A DNA stretch of 64,000 nt from Mycobacterium sp. OAS707 (GTDB lineage: Bacteria; Actinomycetota; Actinomycetes; Mycobacteriales; Mycobacteriaceae), in the NCBI RefSeq assembly GCF_014873705.1, contig NZ_JADBDS010000003.1:744001-808000 (forward strand), in the 5' to 3' direction. Shown one piece after another: positions 48,918-56,616 of this stretch (positions are counted from its first letter, which is position 1; the number at the start of each line of letters is the position of its first letter). Made by a program: the position numbers and the translations under genes. Under the pieces are notes generated by a model, which was given only the letters and a program-made list of their open reading frames with translations, searched no databases and had not been told where the DNA came from.

Positions 48918-51248
48918 GTGCTGGATCGACTGCGACGGCTCGCAGGCGGCACATCGCGGCGCTCGCTGGAGCGCGCGGCCGCCGACGGCGACATCGAAGC
49001 CATGTATCGCCTAGGCCACCTGTGTCTCGAGGAGCCCAAGGCCGATGTCAGCATCGTGCGTACCTGGTGGGAGCGCGCGGCAGCGGCTGGTCACTGCGGC
49101 GCAATGTACGACCTCGGGTGGCTTCACGAGGAGTTGCTGGAGCCGCCAGATCTCGATGGTGCCTGCCATTGGTACGGGCGGGCGGCCGACGCCGGTGACA
49201 TCGAGGCCATGCGCGCGCTCGGCCTCATCTACGGCCACGTCATGAACCCTCCAGACTCCGACTCCGCGCGGCAATGGTTTCACCGGGCCGCTGATGCAGG
49301 CGACGCCGACGCGATGAACATGCTCGGCCTCATCTACGCCCAAGAGACGAATCCTCCCGACCTAGCGGCGGCACGCCACTGGTGGGAACGCGCCGCCGCC
49401 GGCGGTCACGGCGAGGCCATGAACCAACTGGGCGCGCTCCATATGAGGATGGAGCCCCCAGATCTGGAGATGGCTCGGCACTGGTACACGCGCGCCGCCG
49501 AGACAGGCACCACCAAGGCCATGACGAATCTCGGCGAGGTGTGTGGCTGGCTGATCGAGCCACCGGATCTCGACACCGCGCGACACTGGCTTCAACGCGC
49601 AGCCGAGGCCGGCGACGGCAGGGCCATGTTCAGACTGGGCGCCCTCTACGCGACGCAGATTCAACCGCTCGATTTGGCGACGGCACGCCACTGGTGGGAA
49701 CGCGCTGCAGCCGGGGGCTACAGCGATGCGATGAACCAACTCGGGGTGATCTGCGAGCAGCAGACGGAGTCGCAGGATCTCGAAAGCGCCCGCCAATGGT
49801 ATGAGCGCGCAGCCACTGCCGGGAACGCTACGGCCGCGGGCAACCTCGGTAGGCTCGCCGCGACATCGACGCCGCCTGACGTCGAAGCAGCGCGCCGTTG
49901 GTACACGCAAGCCGCCGATGCAGGCGACGCCGACGCGATGAACATGCTCGGCCTCATCTACGCCCAAGAGACGAATCCTCCCGACCTGGAGGCGGCACGC
50001 CACTGGTGGGAACGCGCCGCCGCCGGCGGTCACGGCGAGGCCATGAACCAACTGGGCGCGCTCCATATGGGGATGGAGCCCCCAGATCTGGAAACGGCTC
50101 AACACTGGTACGCGCGCGCCGCCGAGGCAGGCACCACCAACGCCATGACGAATCTCGGCGAGGTGTGTGGCTGGCTGATCGAGCCACCGGATCTCGACAC
50201 CGCGCGACACTGGCTTCAACGCGCGGCCGAGGCCGGTGACGGCAGGGCCATGTTCAGACTGGGCGCCCTCTACGCAACGCGGTTAGAGCCACCAGATTTC
50301 GCGATGGCGCGGCACTGGTACACCCAGGCCGCAGATGCCGGCGTCGCCGACGCGATGAATGCCCTCGGGACGATTTACGCGTCATCGGCACCGCCCGACT
50401 ACGAGAGCGCACGCCGGTGGTTCGAGCGCGCCGCCGAGACCGGGCACCACGAGGCGCTGAACAACCTCATCACCATTCACTTCCGGTCGAGGCATGACTA
50501 CGACTTGCCAGCAGCGCGACCACTTTTCGAGCGGGCCGCCGAGGCCGGACACCGCGGCGCGATGTACTGGCTCGGGATGGTGTGGGCGTATCACGTGGAC
50601 CCACCCGATTTGGATCTGGCACGCCAATGGTTCGAACGGTCGGCAGAGGCGGGACACAGCGGTGCAATGACCGCGCTCGGAGATATGTTCGCGCAGTTGA
50701 TGAATCCGCCGAATCTCGTTGCCGCCCGACAGTGGTACCAGCGCGGCAGCGCCGCCGGTGATCGCGGCGCGATGCACAACCTGGAGGTGCTGTTCGGGGA
50801 TACCACGCAGGCTCCCGCGGGCTGGGGTGTGAGTCCGCCGAACGACGAAGAGATAGACAAGATGGTCGACTGGGTTCACGAACACGGTGTCGTTGTCGGC
50901 GAAGCGATCGAGTTCTCGTTCGTCGCCCTTCTCGAGTTCGGTGATTCACCTGAGCGTACCGACGAAGCGGCGGGAAGGGTTGTGCTCGACAAGATCTGCC
51001 GTCGCATCGTGGACGAATTCCCGCTGGCGCTTCCGACTCCGGACGCCGAATTGACACGGGTCTTACAAGGGACGATCGACGATGCGGGCGAATGGATTTG
51101 GACCCACCGCGAATCATCGGGGTCGCTGACACCGCAGCAGCGCGAGACGCTGCACAGCCGCACAGCCGAATTGCTATCGCGTCTCCAAGTCCTGACGTCG
51201 ATCCTCGCGCGTGACGAGCAGATTCTCGAATCGTCCGGCCGGGCCTAG
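48918..51248 (+). CDS. Large Sel1-like (TPR) repeat protein
   Basis: The 776-residue protein is built almost wholly of Sel1-like repeats of about 36-40 residues, roughly 16 copies, each with the pattern A-x-W-x-x-R-A-A-x-A-G-x-x-x-A-M-x-x-L-G (for example ARHWWERAAAGGHGEAMNQL). The degenerate spacer typically carries PPDL. A non-repeat C-terminal region of about 150 residues (after IDKMVDWVHEHGVVVGEAIE) is helical and unrecognised. No signal peptide. Sel1 arrays scaffold protein complexes in signalling; the partner is unknown. A 359-bp stretch is duplicated inside the gene. The start is GTG 48918, with moderate certainty. Confidence 0.9.
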   Translation: MLDRLRRLAGGTSRRSLERAAADGDIEAMYRLGHLCLEEPKADVSIVRTWWERAAAAGHCGAMYDLGWLHEELLEPPDLDGACHWYGRAADAGDIEAMRALGLIYGHVMNPPDSDSARQWFHRAADAGDADAMNMLGLIYAQETNPPDLAAARHWWERAAAGGHGEAMNQLGALHMRMEPPDLEMARHWYTRAAETGTTKAMTNLGEVCGWLIEPPDLDTARHWLQRAAEAGDGRAMFRLGALYATQIQPLDLATARHWWERAAAGGYSDAMNQLGVICEQQTESQDLESARQWYERAATAGNATAAGNLGRLAATSTPPDVEAARRWYTQAADAGDADAMNMLGLIYAQETNPPDLEAARHWWERAAAGGHGEAMNQLGALHMGMEPPDLETAQHWYARAAEAGTTNAMTNLGEVCGWLIEPPDLDTARHWLQRAAEAGDGRAMFRLGALYATRLEPPDFAMARHWYTQAADAGVADAMNALGTIYASSAPPDYESARRWFERAAETGHHEALNNLITIHFRSRHDYDLPAARPLFERAAEAGHRGAMYWLGMVWAYHVDPPDLDLARQWFERSAEAGHSGAMTALGDMFAQLMNPPNLVAARQWYQRGSAAGDRGAMHNLEVLFGDTTQAPAGWGVSPPNDEEIDKMVDWVHEHGVVVGEAIEFSFVALLEFGDSPERTDEAAGRVVLDKICRRIVDEFPLALPTPDAELTRVLQGTIDDAGEWIWTHRESSGSLTPQQRETLHSRTAELLSRLQVLTSILARDEQILESSGRA
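49293..49651 (+). repeat. Intragenic direct repeat in the Sel1 gene, copy 1
   Basis: This 359-bp segment recurs at 49917-50275 with about a dozen mismatches by eye (about 97% identity), offset exactly 624 bp or 208 codons. It covers about three Sel1 units. Identity at synonymous positions points to recent duplication or conversion rather than protein-level constraint. Confidence 0.88.
49917..50275 (+). repeat. Intragenic direct repeat in the Sel1 gene, copy 2
   Basis: Second copy of the 359-bp segment at 49293-49651. The reading frame is preserved across both copies. Confidence 0.88.
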
Positions 51249-51339
51249 AGCATCCGCTCGCAAGCGCGAAAGCCGGGTCGTCAACGCTCGATCGTGTTAG
51301 TTCGGTCATCTGCTCGGTCAACGCCAGCGCGGCGATGGC

Positions 51340-51807
51340 TCACCGGCGCGGGGGCTCAAGGCCTATCGTCACGTTGATCCGGTTCCACGCATTGATGGTG
51401 ACTGCCATCGCGATGACCTGACCGAGCTCGCGTTCGGTGAAAACCGCTGCGGCCCTTGCATACACCTCATCGGAGACGTGGCCGTTGCTCAGCTCGGTGA
51501 CGGCTTCCGTCAGCGCCAGCGCCGCCCGCTCACGCTCGGTGTACAAATCGCCCGCTTCCTGCCAGGCAGCCAGCACGTCCAGCTTCTGATCGCTGACGCC
51601 ATGCTTGCGCGCGTCGCGGGTGTGCATGTCGAGGCAGAACGCGCAGTGGTTGATCTGCGAGGCACGGATCTTGATCAGCTCGCCGAGCTCCGGCTCGACA
51701 TCCTTGGCAGCCGCGGTGCTCAGCGCCATCATCGCCTCGTACAGCTCCGGCGACGTCTTGTAGATCTTCAGGCGGGTGGTGGGCAGGTTGTCCAGTGTCG
51801 TTGTCAT
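51340..51807 (-). CDS. Carboxymuconolactone decarboxylase/AhpD-like peroxidase family protein
   Basis: The 155-residue protein has the AhpD-fold signature: IKIRASQINHCAFCLDMHTR with the redox CxxC and downstream His, then ALTEAVTELSNGHVSDEVYA and INAWNRINVTIG. These proteins reduce peroxides through the CxxC pair or act as disulfide reductases. It is divergent from the second MocR regulator, 48 bp away, which may control it. Confidence 0.9.
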   Translation of the reverse strand: MTTTLDNLPTTRLKIYKTSPELYEAMMALSTAAAKDVEPELGELIKIRASQINHCAFCLDMHTRDARKHGVSDQKLDVLAAWQEAGDLYTERERAALALTEAVTELSNGHVSDEVYARAAAVFTERELGQVIAMAVTINAWNRINVTIGLEPPRR

Positions 51808-51855
51808 GCCTCAACGCTAACGACGAAAGTCCCATCTACATGGTTCAATTCCGCT

Positions 51856-53268
51856 ATGAATTCATGGGCCAATTCGGGGAGTCGCGATCTGCACCTCGAT
51901 CTGCGCCAGACGATCAACCCGGGCTCCCGCGGGGTACGCGACCTGCTGCTCAGCGCCTTGCGCGACGCCGTACGGTCAGGCCGGTTGGCCCCCGGCACCA
52001 TGCTGCCTCCGTCGCGCAGCCTGGCCACCGATCTCGGATTGGCCCGCAACACCGTGGCGGAGGTCTACGCCGAACTGGTCGCCGAAGGCTGGCTCGGATC
52101 GCGCCAGGGCGCGGGCACCTGGGTGCTCAACGTCGGTGCGACCGGGGGCCCCGCCACACCGCGCGGCGTTCGCGTGGTGCCGAACCACAACCTGATGCCG
52201 GGATCGCCTGATGTGTCGGAGTTTCCGCGCGCCCAATGGGTCGCCGCCACGCGCCGGGCCCTGACCAATGCCCCCACCGAGGCGCTGCGGATGGGCGATC
52301 CCCGCGGACGGCCCGAGCTGCGCGACGCGCTCGCCGAATACGTCGCCCGGGCGCGGGGCGTGCGGACATCACCTGAGACCATCGTGATCTGCGCCGGTGT
52401 CAGACATGCGGTCGAATTGTTGACGCGCGTGGTCGGCAGCCCCATTGCCGTCGAGGCCTACGGACTCCATTTCTTTCGCGATGCCATCACCGCTCTCGGG
52501 GTGTCGACAGTACCGATCGGCCTCGACGAAAACGGCGCTGTGATAAGCGATCTCGACGACGTGGATGTGTCGGCCGTGCTGCTCACCCCCGCTCATCACA
52601 ATCCGCAGGGCATGCCGCTGCATCCGTCGCGGCGCACCGCCGTCATCGAATGGGCACAGCGCACCGACGGCTACATATTCGACGACGACTACGACGGCGA
52701 GTTCCGCTACGACCGCCAGCCGGTCGGCGCTCTACAAGCGCTGTGCCCCCAACGGGTCGCCTACCTGGGGTCGACCAGCAAGAGCATGGCGCAGACGATG
52801 CGACTCGGCTGGATGGTGCTGCCCGAGGAACTCGTCGACCCGGTGATCGACGCCGCAGGCGGCGCACAGTTCTACGTCGACGCCATCAACCAGCTCACGA
52901 TGGCCGACTTCATCACCAGCGGCCAGTACGACCGCCACATCCGCAGGATGCGAATGCGCTACCGCAGACGTCGCGACGCGCTCGTCGACGCGCTCGCCGG
53001 GTTCGACGTCGGGATCAGCGGCCTGGCCGCGGGGGTCAACGTGCTGCTGACCCTGCCCGACGGAAGCGAGCCAGAGGTGCTGCGGCGGTCCGGCGAGGCA
53101 GGCATCACCCTGCAAGGCCTATCGCGGATGCGCCACCCACACGCCGGTCCGCAGACTCCCGCCCGCGATGGCATCATCGTCGGCTTCGCCGCCCCCGCCG
53201 AGCACGCGTTCGGTCCAGCAGTCGATGCGCTCTGTGGCGTGCTGCGGGCCAGCGGGCTGGCAAAGTAG
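51856..53268 (+). CDS. MocR/PdxR-type GntR regulator with aminotransferase domain, copy 2
   Basis: The 470-residue protein has an N-terminal GntR helix-turn-helix (LLLSALRDAVRSGRLAPGTM, LPPSRSLATDLGLARNTVAE) and a PLP-binding aminotransferase domain (TPAHHNPQGMPLHP, DDDYDGEFRYDR, Lys in YLGSTSKSMAQTMRLGWMV). It is distinct from copy 1 at 36389. Likely target: the divergent AhpD-like gene. The ATG at 51856 is used; the upstream open frame runs antisense through that gene and is spurious. Confidence 0.92.
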   Translation: MNSWANSGSRDLHLDLRQTINPGSRGVRDLLLSALRDAVRSGRLAPGTMLPPSRSLATDLGLARNTVAEVYAELVAEGWLGSRQGAGTWVLNVGATGGPATPRGVRVVPNHNLMPGSPDVSEFPRAQWVAATRRALTNAPTEALRMGDPRGRPELRDALAEYVARARGVRTSPETIVICAGVRHAVELLTRVVGSPIAVEAYGLHFFRDAITALGVSTVPIGLDENGAVISDLDDVDVSAVLLTPAHHNPQGMPLHPSRRTAVIEWAQRTDGYIFDDDYDGEFRYDRQPVGALQALCPQRVAYLGSTSKSMAQTMRLGWMVLPEELVDPVIDAAGGAQFYVDAINQLTMADFITSGQYDRHIRRMRMRYRRRRDALVDALAGFDVGISGLAAGVNVLLTLPDGSEPEVLRRSGEAGITLQGLSRMRHPHAGPQTPARDGIIVGFAAPAEHAFGPAVDALCGVLRASGLAK

Positions 53269-53311
53269 TCGGCATGATCGCGCAGCGCCGCCAGCTCCGG
53301 CGAGCCGCGCC

Positions 53312-53974
53312 GTGACCGATCCCCCGGCTCCGTTTCCGCGGTGGCTGCGCGCATTGCTGTGCCTGGGGGCTTCGGTGTGCTTCTTCGCATTGCTTGTCGC
53401 GGTCGCGTACAACATCCGCGAAGGCGGCGACGCGCTCTGGCTCGACGACGCGATCGCTCGGCATGTGCCGCCTCACATCGCGCCCCACCGGACCCGGCTA
53501 GCGGAGAGGTTGACCCAGATCGGATCGCCGGCGTTCATCATCCCTGCCACCTTCGTCGCAGCGCTGATCAGCGCCATCGTGCGCCGATCGTTCTGGACCG
53601 GCATCGTTGTGATCGCAACGGTGGGTCTGGTGGGGATTGGCAGCACTGTCGGAAAGCAGGTGATCACTGCCGCCCACCCGCACTTGGTGGAGAAGATGCA
53701 AATCGGGCTGCAGCACACCTTTCCGTCCGGTCACGTGGCGTCGGCCTTGTCGCTGATCGGCATCGTGGCCATTGCGTGCGGCGCGAAGCCGCGACATCTG
53801 CTCGTTTGGGTGGGCATCGCGATCGTCACCGCGACCGTCGCCGCGACGCGCATCTACCTCGGCGTGCATTGGTTCTCAGACACGCTTGGTGGCGTATTCC
53901 TCGGTTGCAGCGCCGTATTTGCCGGCGCCGCGCTGTTGCCCGATCGGCCCAGACCCCGAGCCGGCCAGGGTTGA
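53312..53974 (+). CDS. PAP2-family membrane phosphatase with altered first motif
   Basis: The 220-residue membrane protein has six helices and PAP2 motifs: motif 1 KQVITAAHP (K115; the usual R-P is His122-Pro123), motif 2 PSGH (138-141) and motif 3 TRIYLGVHWFSD (R180, H186 nucleophile, D190). Family members dephosphorylate lipid phosphates or polyprenyl diphosphates. The Arg-to-His change in motif 1 touches a phosphate-binding residue. The GTG at 53312 was chosen. It is not the Rv3807c ortholog by context. It ends 16 bp before gtrA. Confidence 0.85.
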   Translation: MTDPPAPFPRWLRALLCLGASVCFFALLVAVAYNIREGGDALWLDDAIARHVPPHIAPHRTRLAERLTQIGSPAFIIPATFVAALISAIVRRSFWTGIVVIATVGLVGIGSTVGKQVITAAHPHLVEKMQIGLQHTFPSGHVASALSLIGIVAIACGAKPRHLLVWVGIAIVTATVAATRIYLGVHWFSDTLGGVFLGCSAVFAGAALLPDRPRPRAGQG

Positions 53975-53990
53975 TCGCTACGCTGCCCGG

Positions 53991-54401
53991 GTGGCCGAGC
54001 CCCCGATGTCGCCGAACCTGACCCTGAAGACCCAGGCGTGGCGGTTCATCGTGACCGGCGGATTCTCCGCGATCGTCGACTACGGGCTCTACGTCGGGTT
54101 GCACGCGCTGGGCCTTCAGCGCGACCTCGCCAAGATCCTGAGCTTTATTGCCGGCACCACTACGGCCTACGTCATCAATCGACGCTGGACATTCCAAGCG
54201 CCCCCCAGCACGGCCCGATTCATCGCCGTCGTCGTGCTCTACGCGCTCACGTTCGTCGTACAGGTGGGCATCAACCATGTCCTGTACACGGCATGGGCCG
54301 ACAAGTCGTGGGGTGTGCCGGTGGCATTCGTGATCGCCCAGGGCACCGCGACGGTGATCAACTTCATCGTCCAGCGGGCGGTCATATTCCGGCTGCGCTG
54401 A
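53991..54401 (+). CDS. GtrA family membrane protein (Rv3789 ortholog)
   Basis: The 136-residue protein has four helices of the GtrA family (WRFIVTGGFSAIVDYGLYVG, SFIAGTTTAYVINRRWTFQA, FIAVVVLYALTFVVQVGINH, AFVIAQGTATVINFIVQRAV). Rv3789 has been proposed as the flippase for decaprenyl-phosphoryl-arabinose, or as an anchor recruiting AftA. The start is GTG 53991; ATG 54006 would shorten it by 5 residues and is closer to the ortholog length. It leads directly into dprE1. Confidence 0.9.
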   Translation: MAEPPMSPNLTLKTQAWRFIVTGGFSAIVDYGLYVGLHALGLQRDLAKILSFIAGTTTAYVINRRWTFQAPPSTARFIAVVVLYALTFVVQVGINHVLYTAWADKSWGVPVAFVIAQGTATVINFIVQRAVIFRLR

Positions 54402-54432
54402 GCCCCAGACGCCAGGCGGTACCCTCGTCACG

Positions 54433-55833
54433 ATGTTTGAGAACCTCCCGACGACCGCGCGTGCCCTGACGGGCTTCGGGCGCACCGCCCCGTCCGTCGC
54501 GCAGGTTCTCGCCACCCCCGACGTCGAACTGATCGCCAAGGCCGTCCGCGAAGCCGCCGATCCCAGTGCGTCGAGCCCGTCCTTCCTGCGGCGCGGCATC
54601 CTGGCCCGCGGACTCGGCCGCTCCTACGGCGACCAGGCCTGCAACGGCGGCGGCCTCGTCATCGACATGACCGCGCTCAACAAGATCCATTCGATCAGCG
54701 CCGAGTCGGCGGTGGCCGACGTCGATGCAGGCGTCAGCCTCGACCAACTGATGAAGGCCGCGCTGCCGTTCGGACTGTGGGTCCCGGTGCTGCCCGGCAC
54801 CAGGCAGGTCACCGTCGGCGGGGCAATCGCCTCCGACATCCACGGCAAGAATCACCACAGCGCGGGCAGCTTCGGCAACCACGTGCTGTCGCTGGACCTT
54901 CTGATGGCCGACGGCGAAGTGCACACCATCACGCCCGACGGCCCCGACAGCGACCTGTTCTGGGCAACCGTCGGCGGCAACGGCCTGACGGGAATCGTGC
55001 TGCGGGCCAGCATCGCCATGACCCGAACCGAGACCGCGTACTTCATCGCCGACGGCGTGGCCACCAAGGACCTCGAAGAGACGGTGGCCGTCCATCTCGA
55101 CGGCAGCGAAGACAAATACACCTACTCGAGCGCGTGGTTCGACCTCATCAGCCCGCCGCCGAAACTGGGCAGGGCCGCAGTCAGCAGGGGCAGCCTCGCG
55201 ACGCTGGACCAGCTGCCGCCCAAGCTGGCGAAGAACCCGCTGAAATTCGATGCACCGCAACTGCTCACGGTGCCCAACGTCTTTCCGGTCAGCGCCATGA
55301 ACAAGCTGTCGTTCATGGCGATCGGCGAGGTGTACTACCGCCTCGGCGGAACGTACAGCGGCAAGATCATGAACCTGTCGCAGTTCTACCACATGCTTGA
55401 TCTGGTCAGCGGGTGGAACAACGCTTACGGCCCAACGGGTTTCGCGCAGCATCAGTTCCTCGTACCGCCCGACGCGCTCGACGAGTTCAAGGCCATCATC
55501 CGGTGGATTCAGACGCGCGGCCACTACTCGGCACTCAATGTTTTCAAGCTGTTCGGCCCCGGCAACCGCGCGCCGTTGAGCTTTCCGATGGCCGGGTGGA
55601 ACGTCGCGATGGACTTCCCGAACAAACCCGGGGTCAACGAGTTCCTCAACGAACTCGACGACCGCGTCATGCAATTCGGCGGCCGCGTCTACACCGCGAA
55701 GGACTCCAGGGTGAGCGCCGACAGGTTCCACAAGATGTATCCCCGTATTGACGAGTGGATTGCGCTGCGCCGCAAGGCCGACCCGAACGGCGTCTTCGCA
55801 TCCGACATGGCCCGACGCTTGGAGCTGCTCTAG
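54433..55833 (+). CDS. dprE1: Decaprenylphosphoryl-beta-D-ribose 2'-oxidase DprE1, Ala at the benzothiazinone-target position
   Basis: DprE1 is the FAD enzyme that oxidises decaprenyl-phosphoryl-ribose at C2, the first epimerisation step to the arabinose donor. Over 466 residues the FAD-binding blocks RGLGRSYGDQACNGGG, VLPGTRQVTVGGAIASDIHG and HSAGSFGNHVLSLDLL are intact, and catalytic Lys423 (VYTAKDSRV) corresponds to Lys418 of M. tuberculosis. The suicide-inhibitor target Cys387 of M. tuberculosis aligns with Ala392 here (GWNVAMDFP in place of GWNICVDFP; codon GCG at 55606-55608). Natural Ala at this site is known from benzothiazinone-insensitive species such as M. avium and M. aurum. dprE2 starts directly at the next base. 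Confidence 0.97.
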   Translation: MFENLPTTARALTGFGRTAPSVAQVLATPDVELIAKAVREAADPSASSPSFLRRGILARGLGRSYGDQACNGGGLVIDMTALNKIHSISAESAVADVDAGVSLDQLMKAALPFGLWVPVLPGTRQVTVGGAIASDIHGKNHHSAGSFGNHVLSLDLLMADGEVHTITPDGPDSDLFWATVGGNGLTGIVLRASIAMTRTETAYFIADGVATKDLEETVAVHLDGSEDKYTYSSAWFDLISPPPKLGRAAVSRGSLATLDQLPPKLAKNPLKFDAPQLLTVPNVFPVSAMNKLSFMAIGEVYYRLGGTYSGKIMNLSQFYHMLDLVSGWNNAYGPTGFAQHQFLVPPDALDEFKAIIRWIQTRGHYSALNVFKLFGPGNRAPLSFPMAGWNVAMDFPNKPGVNEFLNELDDRVMQFGGRVYTAKDSRVSADRFHKMYPRIDEWIALRRKADPNGVFASDMARRLELL

Positions 55834-56616
55834 ATGGTGCTTGACGCCGTAGGCAACCCCCAGACCATCCTGCTGCTCGGCGGCACGTCCGAGATCGGGC
55901 TGGCCATTTGCGCGCGTTATCTGCGCAATGCCCACGCTCGCATCGTGCTGGCCGACCTGCCGGACCACCCGCGCAAGGACGAAGCCGTCGCCGCGATGAA
56001 AGAGGCCGGTGCCAAGTCCGTCGACTGGATCGACTTCGACGGCACCGAAACCGAGAACCATCCGAAGGTCATCGACGCCGCGGCGGCCGGTGGCGACATA
56101 GATGTGGCGATCGTCGCGTTCGGTCTGCTCGGCAATGCCGAAGAGCTGTGGCAGAACCAGCGCAAGGCCGTACAGATCGCCGAGATCAACTACACCGCAG
56201 CGGTTTCCGTCGGCGTACTGCTCGGCGAGAAGATGAAGGCGCAAGGCTTCGGGCAGATCATCGCGATGAGCTCGGCAGCCGGTGAGCGAGTGCGCCGGTC
56301 CAACTTCGTCTACGGGTCCACCAAGGCCGGCCTCGACGGGTTCTACCTCGGTCTCGGAGAAGCGTTGCGCGAGTTCGGGGTTCGGGTGCTGGTGATCAGG
56401 CCCGGGCAGGTGCGCACCAGCACCACCATCGCGCACTGGAAATCGACAGGCGCCAAGGAAGCGCCGTTCACCGTCGACAAGGAGTACGTCGCCGAGTTGG
56501 CGGTCACGGCATCGGCCAAGGGCAAGGAACTGGTATGGGCGCCGGGGGCGTTCAGGTACGTGATGATGGTGTTGCGACACATTCCGCGGCCCATCTTCCG
56601 CAAGCTCCCCATCTGA
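55834..56616 (+). CDS. dprE2: Decaprenylphosphoryl-2-keto-ribose reductase DprE2
   Basis: The 260-residue SDR reduces the DprE1 product to decaprenyl-phosphoryl-arabinose with NADH. Features are LLLGGTSEIGLAICARYL (cofactor loop), the acidic VLADLPDH, AIVAFGLLGNAEELW, catalytic Ser in AMSSAAGERV and the Y-x-x-x-K in VYGSTKAGLDG. The ATG abuts the dprE1 stop with no gap, and its stop shares a base with the aftA start (TGATG). It is the Rv3791 ortholog. Confidence 0.96.
   Translation: MVLDAVGNPQTILLLGGTSEIGLAICARYLRNAHARIVLADLPDHPRKDEAVAAMKEAGAKSVDWIDFDGTETENHPKVIDAAAAGGDIDVAIVAFGLLGNAEELWQNQRKAVQIAEINYTAAVSVGVLLGEKMKAQGFGQIIAMSSAAGERVRRSNFVYGSTKAGLDGFYLGLGEALREFGVRVLVIRPGQVRTSTTIAHWKSTGAKEAPFTVDKEYVAELAVTASAKGKELVWAPGAFRYVMMVLRHIPRPIFRKLPI

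Noticed and set aside
48918..51248. Regularly spaced similar segments that might suggest a CRISPR array or other non-coding tandem repeat.
   Set aside because: The periodicity is that of Sel1 protein repeats in one open frame; there are no short identical repeats with unique spacers.
51478..51855. Upstream extension of the second MocR gene (about 126 codons).
   Set aside because: It runs antisense through the certain AhpD-like gene; the GntR domain begins shortly after the ATG at 51856.
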